The notes beneath the pieces are model-generated. The model saw only the letters and a list, made by a program, of their open reading frames with translations, made no database searches and was not told where the DNA came from. A DNA stretch of 64,000 nt from Gentiana macrophylla (taxonomy: Eukaryota; Streptophyta; Magnoliopsida; Gentianales; Gentianaceae). The first letter of the stretch is position 1. Each line of letters begins with the position of its first letter. The DNA lies in contig JAOBSW010000655.1 of the NCBI GenBank assembly GCA_026214975.1, forward strand, positions 1 through 64,000, written 5' to 3'. Positions 35,954 to 47,110 of this stretch are shown here, piece by piece. The translations under genes and the position numbers were made by a program.

Positions 35954-36088
35954 CTTAGAGGAATTTGGATTATCGGGAGAGAGGTTGCCGGAAGGAGAAG
36001 GAGGAGGGTTTCAAGCTACGGAGTTCCGGTTAGGGTTTCATTTTTCCCTCATAAACTGCTCAGTTAATTCTATGCTTTTTAAACAAAA

Positions 36089-36106
36089 TAACATGTTTTT
36101 TATTTT
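36089..36106 (+). repeat. LINE target-site duplication, right copy
   Basis: Second copy of the 18-base site; differs from 30825-30842 only at the fifth base (A for G). Confidence 0.85.
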
Positions 36107-36356
36107 GTTTCTTTAAAAACCTTAATCTTCATTCGTCATTTGTAGGTATGATATTTACGTTGTAACATTAATGAAGGCGTAAATCAAAATTCCTAATCTA
36201 CAAAAAAAAAATTCAGAAAAAGACAACCGAAAGGAAAGTAAGAAGAAAATACTTTAATGCGGTCAAAATCGCCGATGCCCGTGCTTGTCATTTTCCCAAA
36301 TAATCGAGATCTGACAACTCATCATCGGATTCACCAACGATACTATTTTGATACTA

Positions 36357-36622
36357 CTCTCTCCGTTTTAAAATAACTGAGACAGTTGTTAAAAAATTTT
36401 GTTTCAAAATAACTGATGCAGAATATTTTGCAAAGCAGTATTTATTGTTAATTTTCCTACTATACCATTATTTAATACTAGATAAGAAGTTAAAAATAAA
36501 ACTGCATTAATTGTATCATAGGATTTTTAGTCATTGTATCGTTAAGTCATAGCATTAAATCACATTCTTAATAAGCGTGTTTTTGACTACTAATTCAGAT
36601 ATTTCGGACCGGAGGCCGGGTG
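36357..36622. mobile_element. Stowaway-like MITE
   Basis: Begins CTCTCTCCGTTTTAAAATAA and ends, in reverse complement, CACCCGGCCTCCGGTCC, resembling the CTCCCTCCGT ends of Stowaway elements, with TA on both sides (36355-36356, 36623-36624). Copy B at about 55690 lacks it, giving a natural empty site. The right end is degenerate. Confidence 0.6.
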
Positions 36623-36740
36623 TACTAAAAATACTTTACAGACTTTGGGATCATTAATATAGTTTGCGGACATTTCAAAATAATAATCCTACCAGGAATT
36701 TAACTAGATCTATTGCAGACGGTCGTCTAAGATTTTAATT

Positions 36741-36772
36741 AAAATAAATAAATAAATAGATAAATAAATAAG
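36741..36772 (+). repeat. AAAT-type microsatellite
   Basis: AAATAAATAAATA with one GATA interruption. Absent from copy B. Confidence 0.85.
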
Positions 36773-36863
36773 TACAAGAATATAGAACCCTTGGTTGCCA
36801 AATCTCTGTGCTTTTGTTTTTCTTGTTTTTTTCTTGATTGTTTACGTTTAATTGTTTTGTTAT

Positions 36864-37090
36864 TGTAACGCCTCGCCTTAGACAACCGAGTCCTTATCCG
36901 GAAAAGAAAGCGTTCGCACGTATAAAATAAAAGTAAATTCACTTTATACGTAAGCCTCTACTACGTCGTATCAAATGAAAGCAAACGGAAGCAAAACTCG
37001 GGTGTAAAATTTCCAAACATCTAAGAATAGAAACGTGAAATCTAAAGGTGGAAATGTAACTTATTACATTCGAAGAAAGTACGAGAAACC
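36864..37090 (-). mobile_element. Left part of an LTR (same family as F), split by E3
   Basis: Plus-strand start TGTAACGCCTCGCC is the LTR's 3' end in minus orientation. Its other end is at 55050. Flanks GTTAT (36859-36863) and CTTAT (55051-55055) match 4 of 5, suggesting a solo LTR of about 2.05 kb. Contains perfect 9-bp arms ACGTATAAA/TTTATACGT at about 36918-36951. The last five bases, AAACC, are E3's target duplication. Confidence 0.7.
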
Positions 37091-39121
37091 CGACGTCACC
37101 AAAACTGCACCTTAGAAGCGGCGCCAAGAAAGGACGGACCTTTTCTAGGTTAGACGGATCTAACCGGCAAGTGTACCGGTCAAGCTGTAGTGATAAAGTG
37201 GTGAGTCGTGTCGAATCCTCAGGAAAAAGTGGTAATTCTTTTAAGTGTGGTTAAACACCAAAGAGTCGCTATTAACTCGATCTAAACCGCAATTTTATAA
37301 CACAGATTACTACTACTCTAACTAACATAAAATAAATGCATAATTTAAAAGTTATTCTAATATAATATATATAGATATATAAATATATATAAATGTACAT
37401 AAATAGTAAAATATATATATATATAAATATATAGATACCAAAATATAATATATAACCAGACTAACCAAAGTATATGTAATCAATTTATATGATCTTTTCA
37501 GTTAATGGAATGTGTTCGATCGTCCTTTTTAGGTCCAATTGAGTGAATGAAACGGTGTACTCCTAATGTCAACAATTCCTCCTCACACGAAGCGTATGAA
37601 ATTGTCATATGTCAAAAGTCATCACCCAAGGTCCACAATCGCCCCATGCTAAACTTAGTTAGTCAAAAGCAGTACCGAGTACAAATCTACCCCGGATAAA
37701 AGAGGTGATTCCATTTGTCGATGGCCGATGTTATTCAAGAGGCTCCGGTTGTCAAGCGGATCGATTTAATACAAACGGTGTAGTTTCAATTAAGCGTGAT
37801 TTTAACATTATTAAGATCTCGAGTACAAATTTTAATAAGATTTATCTTTCCAGACAAATCGCTTCGGTAGGAAATAGGATTCCGTTAATCGACGGCCATT
37901 TTTACCTCCGGTTTTTCTATTTTTACTCATATCCGACTTCTCTCGGTCGGGTTCATCGCCAGGTTATATGTAGTATTCATCCCGATTGATTACTTCATTT
38001 CGAATATGTTATCATTACGCAAATAAATAGAAAAAGATTCATTTTACTCAATTTTAGTCAATTTTATTTTAACATCATTCCATTACCAAAAGATCAAAAT
38101 AATACGATTACATAACTTTGGTTAGTTATTAGATCTAGCCTAATAACATTATAAAAAAGAAGAAAATAACAAACATAAACATAATTATTATAGAAATTAC
38201 CCGATTACAGCTGTTGACTCGTAAATCGCTTTTTCCTGTGTATTACAACGACTTCAAAGAACACCGAACCTTCGAGAATTTCCGAGCATTACTACGATAC
38301 TACTACTACTAATTTATTTTGGCATAAAGCCTATTTACAAACTAAGAAAGGAGAAGAAAAGAGAAAGAAGAGGAGAGAATATATATAGAATATTGTATAT
38401 ATATATTGGTACACCCCCCAAATGAAGCCTCTGATGCTCCCCTTTTATAGACTTTCTTCCTTCCCGGACCGGTCTCAAAACTTGCCGGATCGGTCCGTGT
38501 AATGATGACAATCATTACAGCTTTGTTATCAAGCATGTGCAAGCATGTTACCTTAATCATCATTTTGTCTTTGTGTAATTATATATATAATTATATATAA
38601 TTACACGCTTAACTTCTAAAAATCGTGAATTTGAATTCTTGATATCGAATGACATAATCGAACTTCCGTTGAAAAGCTCGTTGAATTCTCTACAACTTTC
38701 ATCAAGACCACTTCTTCGTAAAACGATTCTCGATGAGCCATTTGTATTATACGCCCTTTCTCGAGATTCGAAACAATTATTCCCTTGATCATGTATATCA
38801 TCGGTTGACGCTTTATAACTTCCTTTCACCGACTTGTATTGACTTCAAAAAGTGTCGATACTGGATTTTGATTCATCTTAGGATTTCGCAATGAAATAAA
38901 CACAAAATACCCGTGTAAAATAGACACAATATTCCGGTTACTAAAACCGTACAAAAACTACAACTTTCTACTATAAATACTAACTTTTACTACTAACTAT
39001 ACTAAACTACAAAGATTAATATTTTATACTAATTATATCATAATTTTAGATATTTTACATAGAATTTGTCAACAAAACGTAATAAAATCACGTAAATTCA
39101 ATCATATAAAATAATACATCA
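37091..39121 (-). repeat. E3 3' LTR (2031 bp)
   Basis: Copy of 51185-53227. TATA box (minus) at about 38441-38450. The paired decamers lie at 38464-38473 and 38485-38494. Differences from the other LTR are mostly 1-5 base indels beside C/G words. Confidence 0.95.
38463..38498 (-). promoter_or_regulatory. Paired GC decamer beside TATA box, E3 3' LTR
   Basis: CCGGACCGGT and CCGGATCGGT start 21 bases apart, in AT-rich surroundings, about 14 bases upstream (minus) of the TATA box. The same pair occurs at three other places in E3. Confidence 0.6.
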
Positions 39122-39137
39122 AATTACTTCCCACTTA
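39122..39137 (-). other. E3 polypurine tract
   Basis: Minus-strand TAAGTGGGAAGTAATT directly before the LTR start TGATG. It is preceded by a hairpin at 39140-39161 (TTTTGCTCG-AGGA-CGATCAAAA, one mismatch). Confidence 0.8.
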
Positions 39138-39161
39138 GCTTTTGATCGTCCTCGAGCAAAA

Positions 39162-39601
39162 ATAAGCGTAATATATAAATAATGATAATATAATTGATCG
39201 ATTAAAATTTCAAAAGTAATATATATCATCAATATTACAAACATATAATTTATAAATTTTATAGAAATTTAAGAAAGGAGATTATATAACTTAAATGAAT
39301 TAAGTATCAAATATGAATTAGATGGAAACATGCATGCAATAATTCGTAAATATAAATAAAATATTAGAAATACTTTCTATCTCGATTATTACGAATTTCT
39401 CGGAATCATTAACTAAGTCGATAGAAGACATATTGGCTTAATATATTAGGATAGGACATTGGTTAATCGAAAGATAGAAAAGGAAATCAAAAGAGAAAGA
39501 TGCAAGTCATGACGTACTCACGTCTTCACATTCTTGATCAAAAACAGATTCGATTAGTAACATCCTTTTATTCCAACTATTTTTCAGATTTTCTCTCTTC
39601 T

Positions 39602-39641
<40 letters not shown>

Positions 39642-40892
39642 AAGAACTAAAGCGTGAGTGTGTGTAAATAATCAAATTTTACAAGCATTGCTTCATCAAG
39701 ATTGATCGGAGTACTACTCTTTCGATCTAAAATTACGAGTCCGGTTTCCTTAAACCCGTAATTATTCTTGAGATCTTTTGATTCGACTTATGCCTTCATT
39801 CTCAAAGAATAGGACATTTTGAGATAATCCCCTATTTGGACTACTATCATCAGACATATATTTGGTCGATCAAAGATAGGAAGATACTTGATATTCGATT
39901 TATTCGTAAAAATGGTGCTTTGTTCCTAATATAAATTGTTCATAGGACACTAACATATCTCGAACTCATTCCAATCATATACCATTTTTTTCAACTCTTA
40001 ACTTTTTCTCATCATCATCTCTCTCATAAGACGTACAAACTCGAAGGATGTCAAAGAAATGTAGACCAAAAAACAAGCTAAGGGTCGGAAATTTCTAGTT
40101 AATCAAAATGGCTAAATTCCGAGTGAGGTCTTAATCACTTTTTAAAAGTCGAGGTGGGGTCAAAATTGGAAATTTTATTCGGGTAGGTTATTTTATTATA
40201 GTTATATTTTTGTGGTGCCAAAAATCATCATTCCTAATTTTGATTCCAAATTCATAATTAATCTTGAAAAGAAAATTATCTAAAAATTTATTTATAAATA
40301 TAAAATTACTTGAATAATTCCATAAAAGAAATATTTGACAAAAATTATTTAGTTATACATACTCAAAATCTTAAAAATCTTATAAAAGATATAAAACATA
40401 TTCATTATATATCTAATATATTTTACTAAATCAAAAATTAATCTCTCTCGAATTATATCATTTTTATTCATATATTAACCAACTTAGATTATTCAAGAAA
40501 AATTAAAACTAAGAAATAAGTAATTAAAGTACTAATTTATATGAAAAAGGTTATATTTTATAATTATTTTTTATTTTTGAAAATTTTAATGAATTTTCAA
40601 ACCTAACTCTACTCCCCACTTACTTAAGTGACATCGTCCGATGTTCAAATGAGTATGAAAAGTAGGTTCGAAAATTAAATTAAAATTATAGATGATCGTT
40701 ATAAACATCGATAACACACGTATATTAAAATCAAACAACATATATATTAAACAAAAAGAAACTATTACGGACTAAAAAAATAAAACAAACTTACTATTAA
40801 CTTACTAACCTTAATCAACTCTAACTTATTAAAGCAAACCAAACTTAAACTAAATTAAATAAAACCACTAACAACTATCTCAAATAGTTGAT
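39162..40892 (-). other. E3 3' untranslated region with upstream purine tract
   Basis: AT-rich and non-coding. Holds a 31-base poly(T) at 39605-39635. At 40611-40628 the minus strand reads CTTAAGTAAGTGGGGAGT, a second PPT-like tract about 1.5 kb before the LTR, preceded by the perfect palindrome ACATCGTCCGATGT-type hairpin (stem ACATCG/CGATGT) at 40631-40644. Confidence 0.65.
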
Positions 40893-41719
40893 TTAACAAC
40901 CCGGATTCTCTACCGGTAGCAATCCTTCACGACAATCACGAGACGGATATATCTCATCGGAAGCAATTTCGTGGACTTCATTCAAATGAATACATAACCT
41001 TGAAATTAACCAAGCAAAAGGCATCGGCCTTCCATTATTATACCGCTCCATCGCAAAGTTTATCGCCGCCCTAAAATCAAAATCCCCACCCACATGAGCT
41101 CCGCTTTATCAACGCAAATAACAAAAGTATCTCACTATCACTAACCCATGCAAAGTCACTAGTCGGATAGACTCGTGAGTTAATGAAGTGTTTCCATGCT
41201 CTCGGATGAGCGGTGTAGAGCGGAAGTGGTAGAATCATAATTTTGATCGAACTCGGAAACAGATCTGGAAAAGCTTCCGTGACATAGTTAACAACATGAC
41301 AAGAGTTCCCTAATGCCCATTGATATTCATAATGAAGATTATGGATTTGATTGAAAATCGGTATTTCATAGATATGATTGATAATATGAGGTGACGGTGA
41401 ATAAGTGTACCACGAATGAGATATAAGTTTGTGGACGGATCTACCGTAGTAATAAAGAGAAAGAGTGAATAAAATTCCCTAACAATAGAAACATTAATTC
41501 TTCCTCGAGGATTCTTAACAAATTTTCTCCATCCTTGATTCTCAATTAAATCCTTCCGAATCGATCAATTTTGTCAAAATTGATACCCTTTCCATCAATA
41601 TAGAGAATTTGCAAACTCGCATTCACCAACAAATTAACATTTGAAGCGCTAGACTCGGGACAAAAACATCAACCGCTCCGGATCGTATGAATTGATGATG
41701 GTGATGATCGGTTTGACAT
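40893..41719 (-). pseudogene. E3 ORF B: plant-transposon-protein-like C-terminal half
   Basis: Likely start ATG near 41719 (M-S-N-R-S-S-P-S-S), with a stop soon after and several frame changes. The best part is 41240-40893: A-W-K-H-F-I-N-S-R-V-Y-P-T-S-D-F-A-W-V, then I-L-L-L-F-A-L-I-K-R, then R-A-A-I-N-F-A-M-E-R and F-A-W-L-I-S-R-L-C-I-H-L-N-E-V. This pattern (W-x-x-F-I-x-x-R-x-x-P-T, then a helix, then L-I-x-x-L-C) recalls the 'putative plant transposon protein'/Athila ORF-1-type domain. Its role is unknown. It lies after pol, in the env position, same strand. No signal peptide or clear membrane segment seen. Confidence 0.6.
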
Positions 41720-41881
41720 TTTAGTTGAAACAGATGAAAATAATTAAACAGATAGAAAGGTGAAAGTTACTGAGTGAATTTGCAAGTTTTTACTTTCAGC
41801 TTTCTTGCCTTAAATGGACAAGTATGGAGAGTGTACGTGGCTGCATATTAAAACTCTCAACATGACTCAGCAGTTTTTACT

Positions 41882-41918
41882 CCCGGATCGGTCCTGAAAC
41901 TGACCGGACCGGTCCGGC
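41882..41918 (-). promoter_or_regulatory. Paired GC decamer upstream of ORF B
   Basis: CCGGATCGGT (41883-41892) and CCGGACCGGT (41904-41913) start 21 bases apart; the latter is inside the perfect 14-base palindrome CCGGACCGGTCCGG (41904-41917). It lies about 165 bases upstream of the ORF B start. Order is swapped relative to the LTR copies. Confidence 0.55.
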
Positions 41919-42199
41919 TTTAAGATATTTTTACCGTGTGAAGGTTGTAAAATTCAAGTTTTCTTTGTTCAACTTAATAGCCTTCAAGCTATTTGAGAAG
42001 CTATAAAGGTAGTTTAAATATTATCTCACCGATACGGATAAAACGACACACCTAATATTTACATGCGAATGATAAATATATTTTTTAGATTTTTGATTTT
42101 TATGAAATATTTAAATACTATTAAAAATAAATTTACGACTACGACGTAATATGATTAATGAAATCAAAACTTATTAAACTAGCAAACTTATCAACTAAA

Positions 42200-43709
42200 G
42201 TTAAAATGCGTAAAATAAAATAAATAAATCATAAAATGTTTAGAAATAATAAAAGTTGTTTAAAATCAAACAATGTCAACATCATCATCGCCAAGCAAGG
42301 TAAACTGGATCATTCATACTTGGAACCGATGACGCTTCTTGTCGTGAAAACGAGTCGTGGTCCGAATCGAATCGCCGAGACCCAACGAACTCATACTCAT
42401 CGTCATCCTTGCAAAATCTGGAAAATCCTCCCCACTAGATGTAATAAAGACCTCGAGAACTCAGTATAAAAGACACCCCGACCACTGGGATCTGGCTTCC
42501 AAAAGGATTTGGCATATGATGAAAGCTCGAGATGGTGGAATAGGTGCTATCCATTTCGTAACGATAATGGTCGATTGATAGGCGGATAGGCGCTTTATCG
42601 AAAGAAGGATCAAGATGCATCCGCCATGTCTCAAAGATCCTCTACGTAAATCATCACCCACCGCTTACTCGCCAAAGAAACAAAGCCATATTAGCCTCGC
42701 CTCGGCTACATCCGATACTAAGGATTGAAACATATCGTATGTAATAGTGTTTGGGAGAGAAGTCCACGTTGCTCGTAAAAAGATGAAAATGTCAAACCGT
42801 GGAATCGGGTGGAGGTGCACTACGCCTAACTATCGAGTCTATCGAACCCTCCTGAGACCTCCTCGGACTAGGGCCTATCAGGGACTCATCCGCCATCATC
42901 AACTTGTCGTTAGACAGAAAGGAACTCCCGATCTACGACATAAATCAAATAAAGCCAGAAAGTACATGTGACTCCTCGCCTTGGCAAGAATAATAAACTC
43001 GAAAACCCTTCTATATATGATCTTCCCCACATCCACCTTAACATCATGAATCATCACCCAAGTAATGCATAAATCTTCTTTACCAAAGGCGGTGTGTTTG
43101 GTAGTGGGATAGAGAGTATGGCTCAAAAATCTTTTGATTGCCCTCGATCTCTAAAACACTTCCCATAATTAAATCATATCCACCCATTTCACGCAGAGCA
43201 TCAAACTCCATCCGAGCTCTCAGAGGCAACCGCTCATACATAGCAGATCATCTAATCTATAAACAACTTCTATAATCCTCTTCATCCTGGAAAACTTCTA
43301 CCCCTAAAACAAGATTAATCGGGCCCGGACTAAAAGAAACATGTCTAGACCTAGGGGGAATAGACTTCATCATACTACCTCAAGTGGGTGTCAAAGTAGA
43401 CAAAATCGCATAAAACTCGCCACTAAGGTAGTATTGATCTCTCCCGCCCTCTCGAGCTGCAAAATCCAACCATTGGCGCCTCGCAAAAATACGCCTAACC
43501 TCCTCTCCTAAGTCATCAAAATCTAAGCCTCTTTCCAACACAACTCCACATTTACTATAGATATTTTTATAAGCATTCTTAGCTTGAGGTGAAGTCAGAA
43601 AGAAACTAATGATTCTTCTTCCGGTGTTAAATCTTTTAATTCTACGACCGGTACTTCTATTGGAATATTAGGCTTTCGTTTTAGAGATTTTTCGATTGGA
43701 TGAGGCCAT
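42200..43709 (-). pseudogene. E3 ORF A: plant-transposon-protein-like N-terminal half
   Basis: Starts at ATG 43709 (M-A-S-S-N-R-K-I-S-K-T-K). In shifted frames come S-P-Q-A-K-N-A-Y-K-N-I-Y and R-R-I-F-A-R-R-Q-W near 43590-43470, G-E-F-Y-A and V-S-F-S-P-G-P-I-N-L-V-L-G near 43420-43315. The F-Y-A-x-L...V-x-F-S-P-x-x-I-N-x-x-L-G arrangement is what I associate with the plant-transposon-protein domain. 43126-42899 and 42620-42435 are further open stretches. About ten frame breaks. It differs from ORF B in sequence and seems to supply the other half of the domain. Function unknown. Confidence 0.6.
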
Positions 43710-44130
43710 TCTACGATATTGAATTGACAAAACAACAATAAAAACAAATAAAAACAACACAAAATAAAATGTCACAACACACGTAAAATTCAAAACAGCT
43801 TGAAAATAAATCTAAAAATTATAAAAATTATGAAATTGATACCTAAAGTAAACAAATTATACCTTATAATGAACAAAACCGTGAAAAGTGACCGGAAAAG
43901 TCGATAAGCCTCCGGGATGAAATGGAGCTTGTGTTCGATCTTTTCAAATTTTTCACTTGTGTTGAAGAGAGGAGAGTAAAAGAGGAAGAATGTATGTAAT
44001 GGTGTAGTTTAATTTGTATTTTTGAGGAGAAAAATAAAATTTTTCGAGTTGAAGGGGGTGATGCTGCGGCTGCTGTTGAAAAAGGAGAAATGAAGAAGAA
44101 GAAAAGATCCCGTCCTTTTAGGTTAACTCA

Positions 44131-44167
44131 ACCGGACCGGTCCCCGATAAGGGCCGGATCGGTCCGT
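44131..44167 (-). promoter_or_regulatory. Paired GC decamer upstream of ORF A
   Basis: CCGGACCGGT (44132-44141) and CCGGATCGGT (44154-44163) start 22 bases apart. The pair lies about 420 bases upstream of the ORF A start and is followed (minus) by a long pyrimidine-rich, leader-like stretch. Confidence 0.55.
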
Positions 44168-44211
44168 GTGCAATTTTGTGAATTTTCAAATTTTTTTATT
44201 TTTTGGGCTTT

Positions 44212-44465
44212 TGATATAAAAACTTATAAAACTTCAATAAAACTAGAAAATAAAATTTATAAATTTTATAACAATTTCTCAAAACTTATAAAATCTTTAT
44301 AAAACTTATTTAAAAGTTTATAAAAATTCAATAAATTTCTATTAATTTTATAAAATATCTAAAAACTTAAAGAACTTTTTATAAAACTTTTATAAAACTC
44401 CTTAATTTTATAAAGATCCAATTTTATAAAATTTTCAAAGTTATGCAAAAACTTTTATAAAACTA
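44212..44465. repeat. AT-rich array of TTTATAAAA(C) words
   Basis: About twenty near-copies of TTATAAAACTT or TTTTATAAAA in 250 bases, irregularly spaced. Lies between pol and ORF A. The words are self-complementary. It looks like a low-complexity expansion. Confidence 0.7.
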
Positions 44466-44969
44466 AAAGAAAAGACTTGAACTTACGGGTTTCTAATTCT
44501 TCAATTTCTACAAACTCCAGATTCCTAACATACCTTTCAAGCAAACTATATCCTAGAAATGTAGCGCTTGAATTAAGTCTTGAAGTCCATCGGGATTTTC
44601 GGTTAACCACCTAATCGCTCCCTCTTAATTACATTCAAACACTCACTCGAGATTGAGTTATATTTTTCCCACATCGCCCATCGTGTTCAATTTTTCCACA
44701 GATTCTCTGCACTTCCTTAAAAACTTAGCCCTTCTCTTTATCGAGCTTCTCGACGCACTCATTACAAACTTCTTTCAATTTTTTCTCTCTCAACAATTGC
44801 TTGTTCTGCTCAAAACTAAGGCTTCTATAGTAAAGGCGATATCTCTATTAAAACCAAACTTCAAAAGCAAAACAAAACTCCTAATCTATCTAAAAAAGAC
44901 ATCCAGCTTCTTTTACGCCTATCCGGTAAAAGACGAAACTAGTTTAGACATATAAAAGTAAAGATAAAA

Positions 44970-46165
44970 CCTGGTAATTTGATACTTTCAACTTTTAAGA
45001 GTAATCGCTTTTTAGTCTTTCGGAGGGTCGATCAAAGAACATCACTTCATTTATGAGAGAGACTTCTTCACCTTCCAAAAATAGCTTCACCTCGTGACCA
45101 TTGGCTATAAAAGTTGTATTCCCACTTCGCTTAGTTCAACAAACTCCAGCATTTATAAACTTGTGTTACTTTAAATGGTCCCGCCCATCTTGATTTAAGC
45201 TTACCCGAAACAACTTTAAACGTGAATTGTACAATAACACTCGATCACCTATATGGAACTCACGACTATATATTCTCTTATCATGGAAGGATTTCGTATG
45301 CCTTGTAGATTCGAGCATTTTCATATGAATCAAGGCGTAAATTCTTCTAATTTCGTTAATCAAGTAGTCTATGATCACCGACAAACTTTAGGATCGAAAT
45401 TTAAAATCTAATAGCCTGTAATGCTCGGTGTTCTAACTCTACTGGGAGATGACAAGATTTACCAAAGACTAATTTGTAGGAGAACAGCCAATTGGAGTTT
45501 TAAAAGTCGCTCAGATGCCCATAACGCATCATCTAGTCTAATCGCCCGCTTTTACGGTTTGAATCCACTGTTTTTTCTATGATTCTTTAATCTCTATTCG
45601 ACACCTCTACCGACCACCGGTTTATGGATGATAACATGCTCCTAACTTACGCTGCTACACCATATTTTTCAATTAATTTAGTAAATGGTCGATTGCAAAA
45701 GTGTGAACCTCTATCACTAATGATCGCCTTCGAATGCCATATCTAGTGAATATGTTCTTTTAAGAAATCGTATGACAACCTTGGTATCATTAGTGGGAAG
45801 AGCTTCACTTCTACCCATTTCAAACATAATCTACCATTACAAGAATAAATCTTTTTCCAAACGATATAGGAAAGGTCCCATGAAATCTATACCCCAAACA
45901 TCAAATAACTCACATTCTAAAATAGGTTGCATAGGCATTTCATGTTTTTTCGAGATATTTCCCATTTTTGACAAGACTCACAAGATTTAACATATGTATA
46001 CGCATCTTTATGAAGTGTAGGCCAATAAAAACCACATTGCAAGACTTTAAAAGCGCTTTTCCAACCTCCATGATGACCTCCCGCCTCACGATCATGACAA
46101 AACGATAAAACACTTAAAATTTCATTATCAGCACACATTTTCCGATTATTCCATCCGAACATTTA
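44970..46165 (-). pseudogene. E3 integrase remnant
   Basis: 46162-45917 carries the zinc-finger part: H-D-R-E-A-G-G-H-H-G, C-G-F-Y-W-P-T-L-H-K-D, C-E-S-C-Q-K. The core at 45900-45400 is heavily frame-shifted (D-F-M-G-P-F near 45885). 45384-45166 has the C-terminal S-F-H-D-K-R-I-Y-S-R-E-F-H-I-G-D-R-V-L-L-Y-N-S-R-L block. Minus strand, downstream of RNase H. Too broken to be active. Confidence 0.85.
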
Positions 46166-47110
46166 CGGAAAAGATCCTGGTTCCTCCCAAGAATAAAATT
46201 TTAAGTCATAAAAGAACTTTTTTTCGCTGCCAAGTCCAATGAGACGGAATGTAATCACAAAGTTAAGAGTTAATGATATCTCCAAACCAAGGTGAATTTT
46301 CCTTAGAAGGAATTCTTTTCTTTAATAACCGCATGGTTGAAGGCATATCGATTCTAAATAATGCTCATCGTGAAACGAATCCTTAATTTCATTTCCTATT
46401 TCTTCCTCGCTTTCCATTCTACTTAGATGATCCGCTACTACATTCTCACTTCCTTTTATCTTTAATCTCAATATCAAATTCTTGAAGTAGAGAATCCATC
46501 TAAGAAGACGTGGTTTCGTGATCTTTCTTACTCAAGAAATATTTCAATGTCGAATGGTCTCAGATAAACTATTACCTTAGAGCCAACAATATACGATCTA
46601 AACTTATCTAAGGCAAAAATTACAGCCAACAGCTTCTTTTTTCTCAGAGTTGCATAGTTTAGTTGAGTCGCATTTAACGATGAGATGCATAGTAAATAGC
46701 TTTGAGAATTCTATTATACCTTTGACCTAAAACAGCTCCTCTACCTAAATCGCTTGCATCACACATAATCTCAAAAGGTAAATCCCACCTGGTGCCACCA
46801 ATATCGTGCAAGAATCAACTTCGCTTTTGTGGTCTTAAATGCTTCCATACATTTACTATCAAAATTAAAAGATACTTTTTTCAAGCAAATGACTTAGAGG
46901 CTTTGCTATCTTTGAAAAATCTGCAATAAATCTCCTATAAAATCCTCGCATGTCCAAGAAATCCTCTTAACGCTCTTAGATTAACTGGTGGAGGCAATTT
47001 TTCGATTACTCGACTTTAGCTTTATCAACTTCAATTCCTACTTCAGAGATTCTATGACCTAGTACAATTCCTTCCGATACCATTAAATGACATTTTTCCC
47101 GCTTAACACT
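46166..47110 (-). pseudogene. E3 RNase H and RT thumb remnant
   Basis: In short minus-strand pieces: RT thumb near 47000-46890 (L-R-A-L-R-G-F-L-G-H-A and F-Y-R-R-F-I), the RNase H start near 46790-46740 (F-E-I-M-C-D-A-S-D-L-G) and the end near 46560-46490. Frames change every 30-60 codons. Identified by order and these blocks. Confidence 0.7.

Larger units (their letters stand above)
30843..36088 (-). mobile_element. L1-clade LINE, minus strand, nearly full length
   Basis: Minus-strand order: 5' UTR (36088-35954), ORF1 with DUF4283-like domain and zinc knuckle, ORF2 with endonuclease, reverse transcriptase and a zf-RVT-like C-terminus, 3' UTR (31212-30873), and an A-rich tail (30872-30843). 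An 18-bp target duplication flanks it. ORF2 has about one frameshift and one stop, so this is one of the youngest elements in the window. ORF1 is more damaged. Confidence 0.95.
36170..36810 (+). repeat. Duplicated low-copy segment, copy A
   Basis: Aligns in the same orientation with 55525-55850: shared text includes 'gacaacTCATCATCGgattcaccaa', 'atctattgcagacggtcg' (36709 and 55782) and 'cccttggttgccaaat' (36788 and 55829). Copy A is longer because a MITE sits in it (36357-36622). No coding sign. Confidence 0.75.

Noticed and set aside
34345..36116. Several plus-strand ORFs of 60-126 codons
   Set aside because: They are antisense to LINE ORF1 and the start of ORF2, which have recognisable domains in the other strand.
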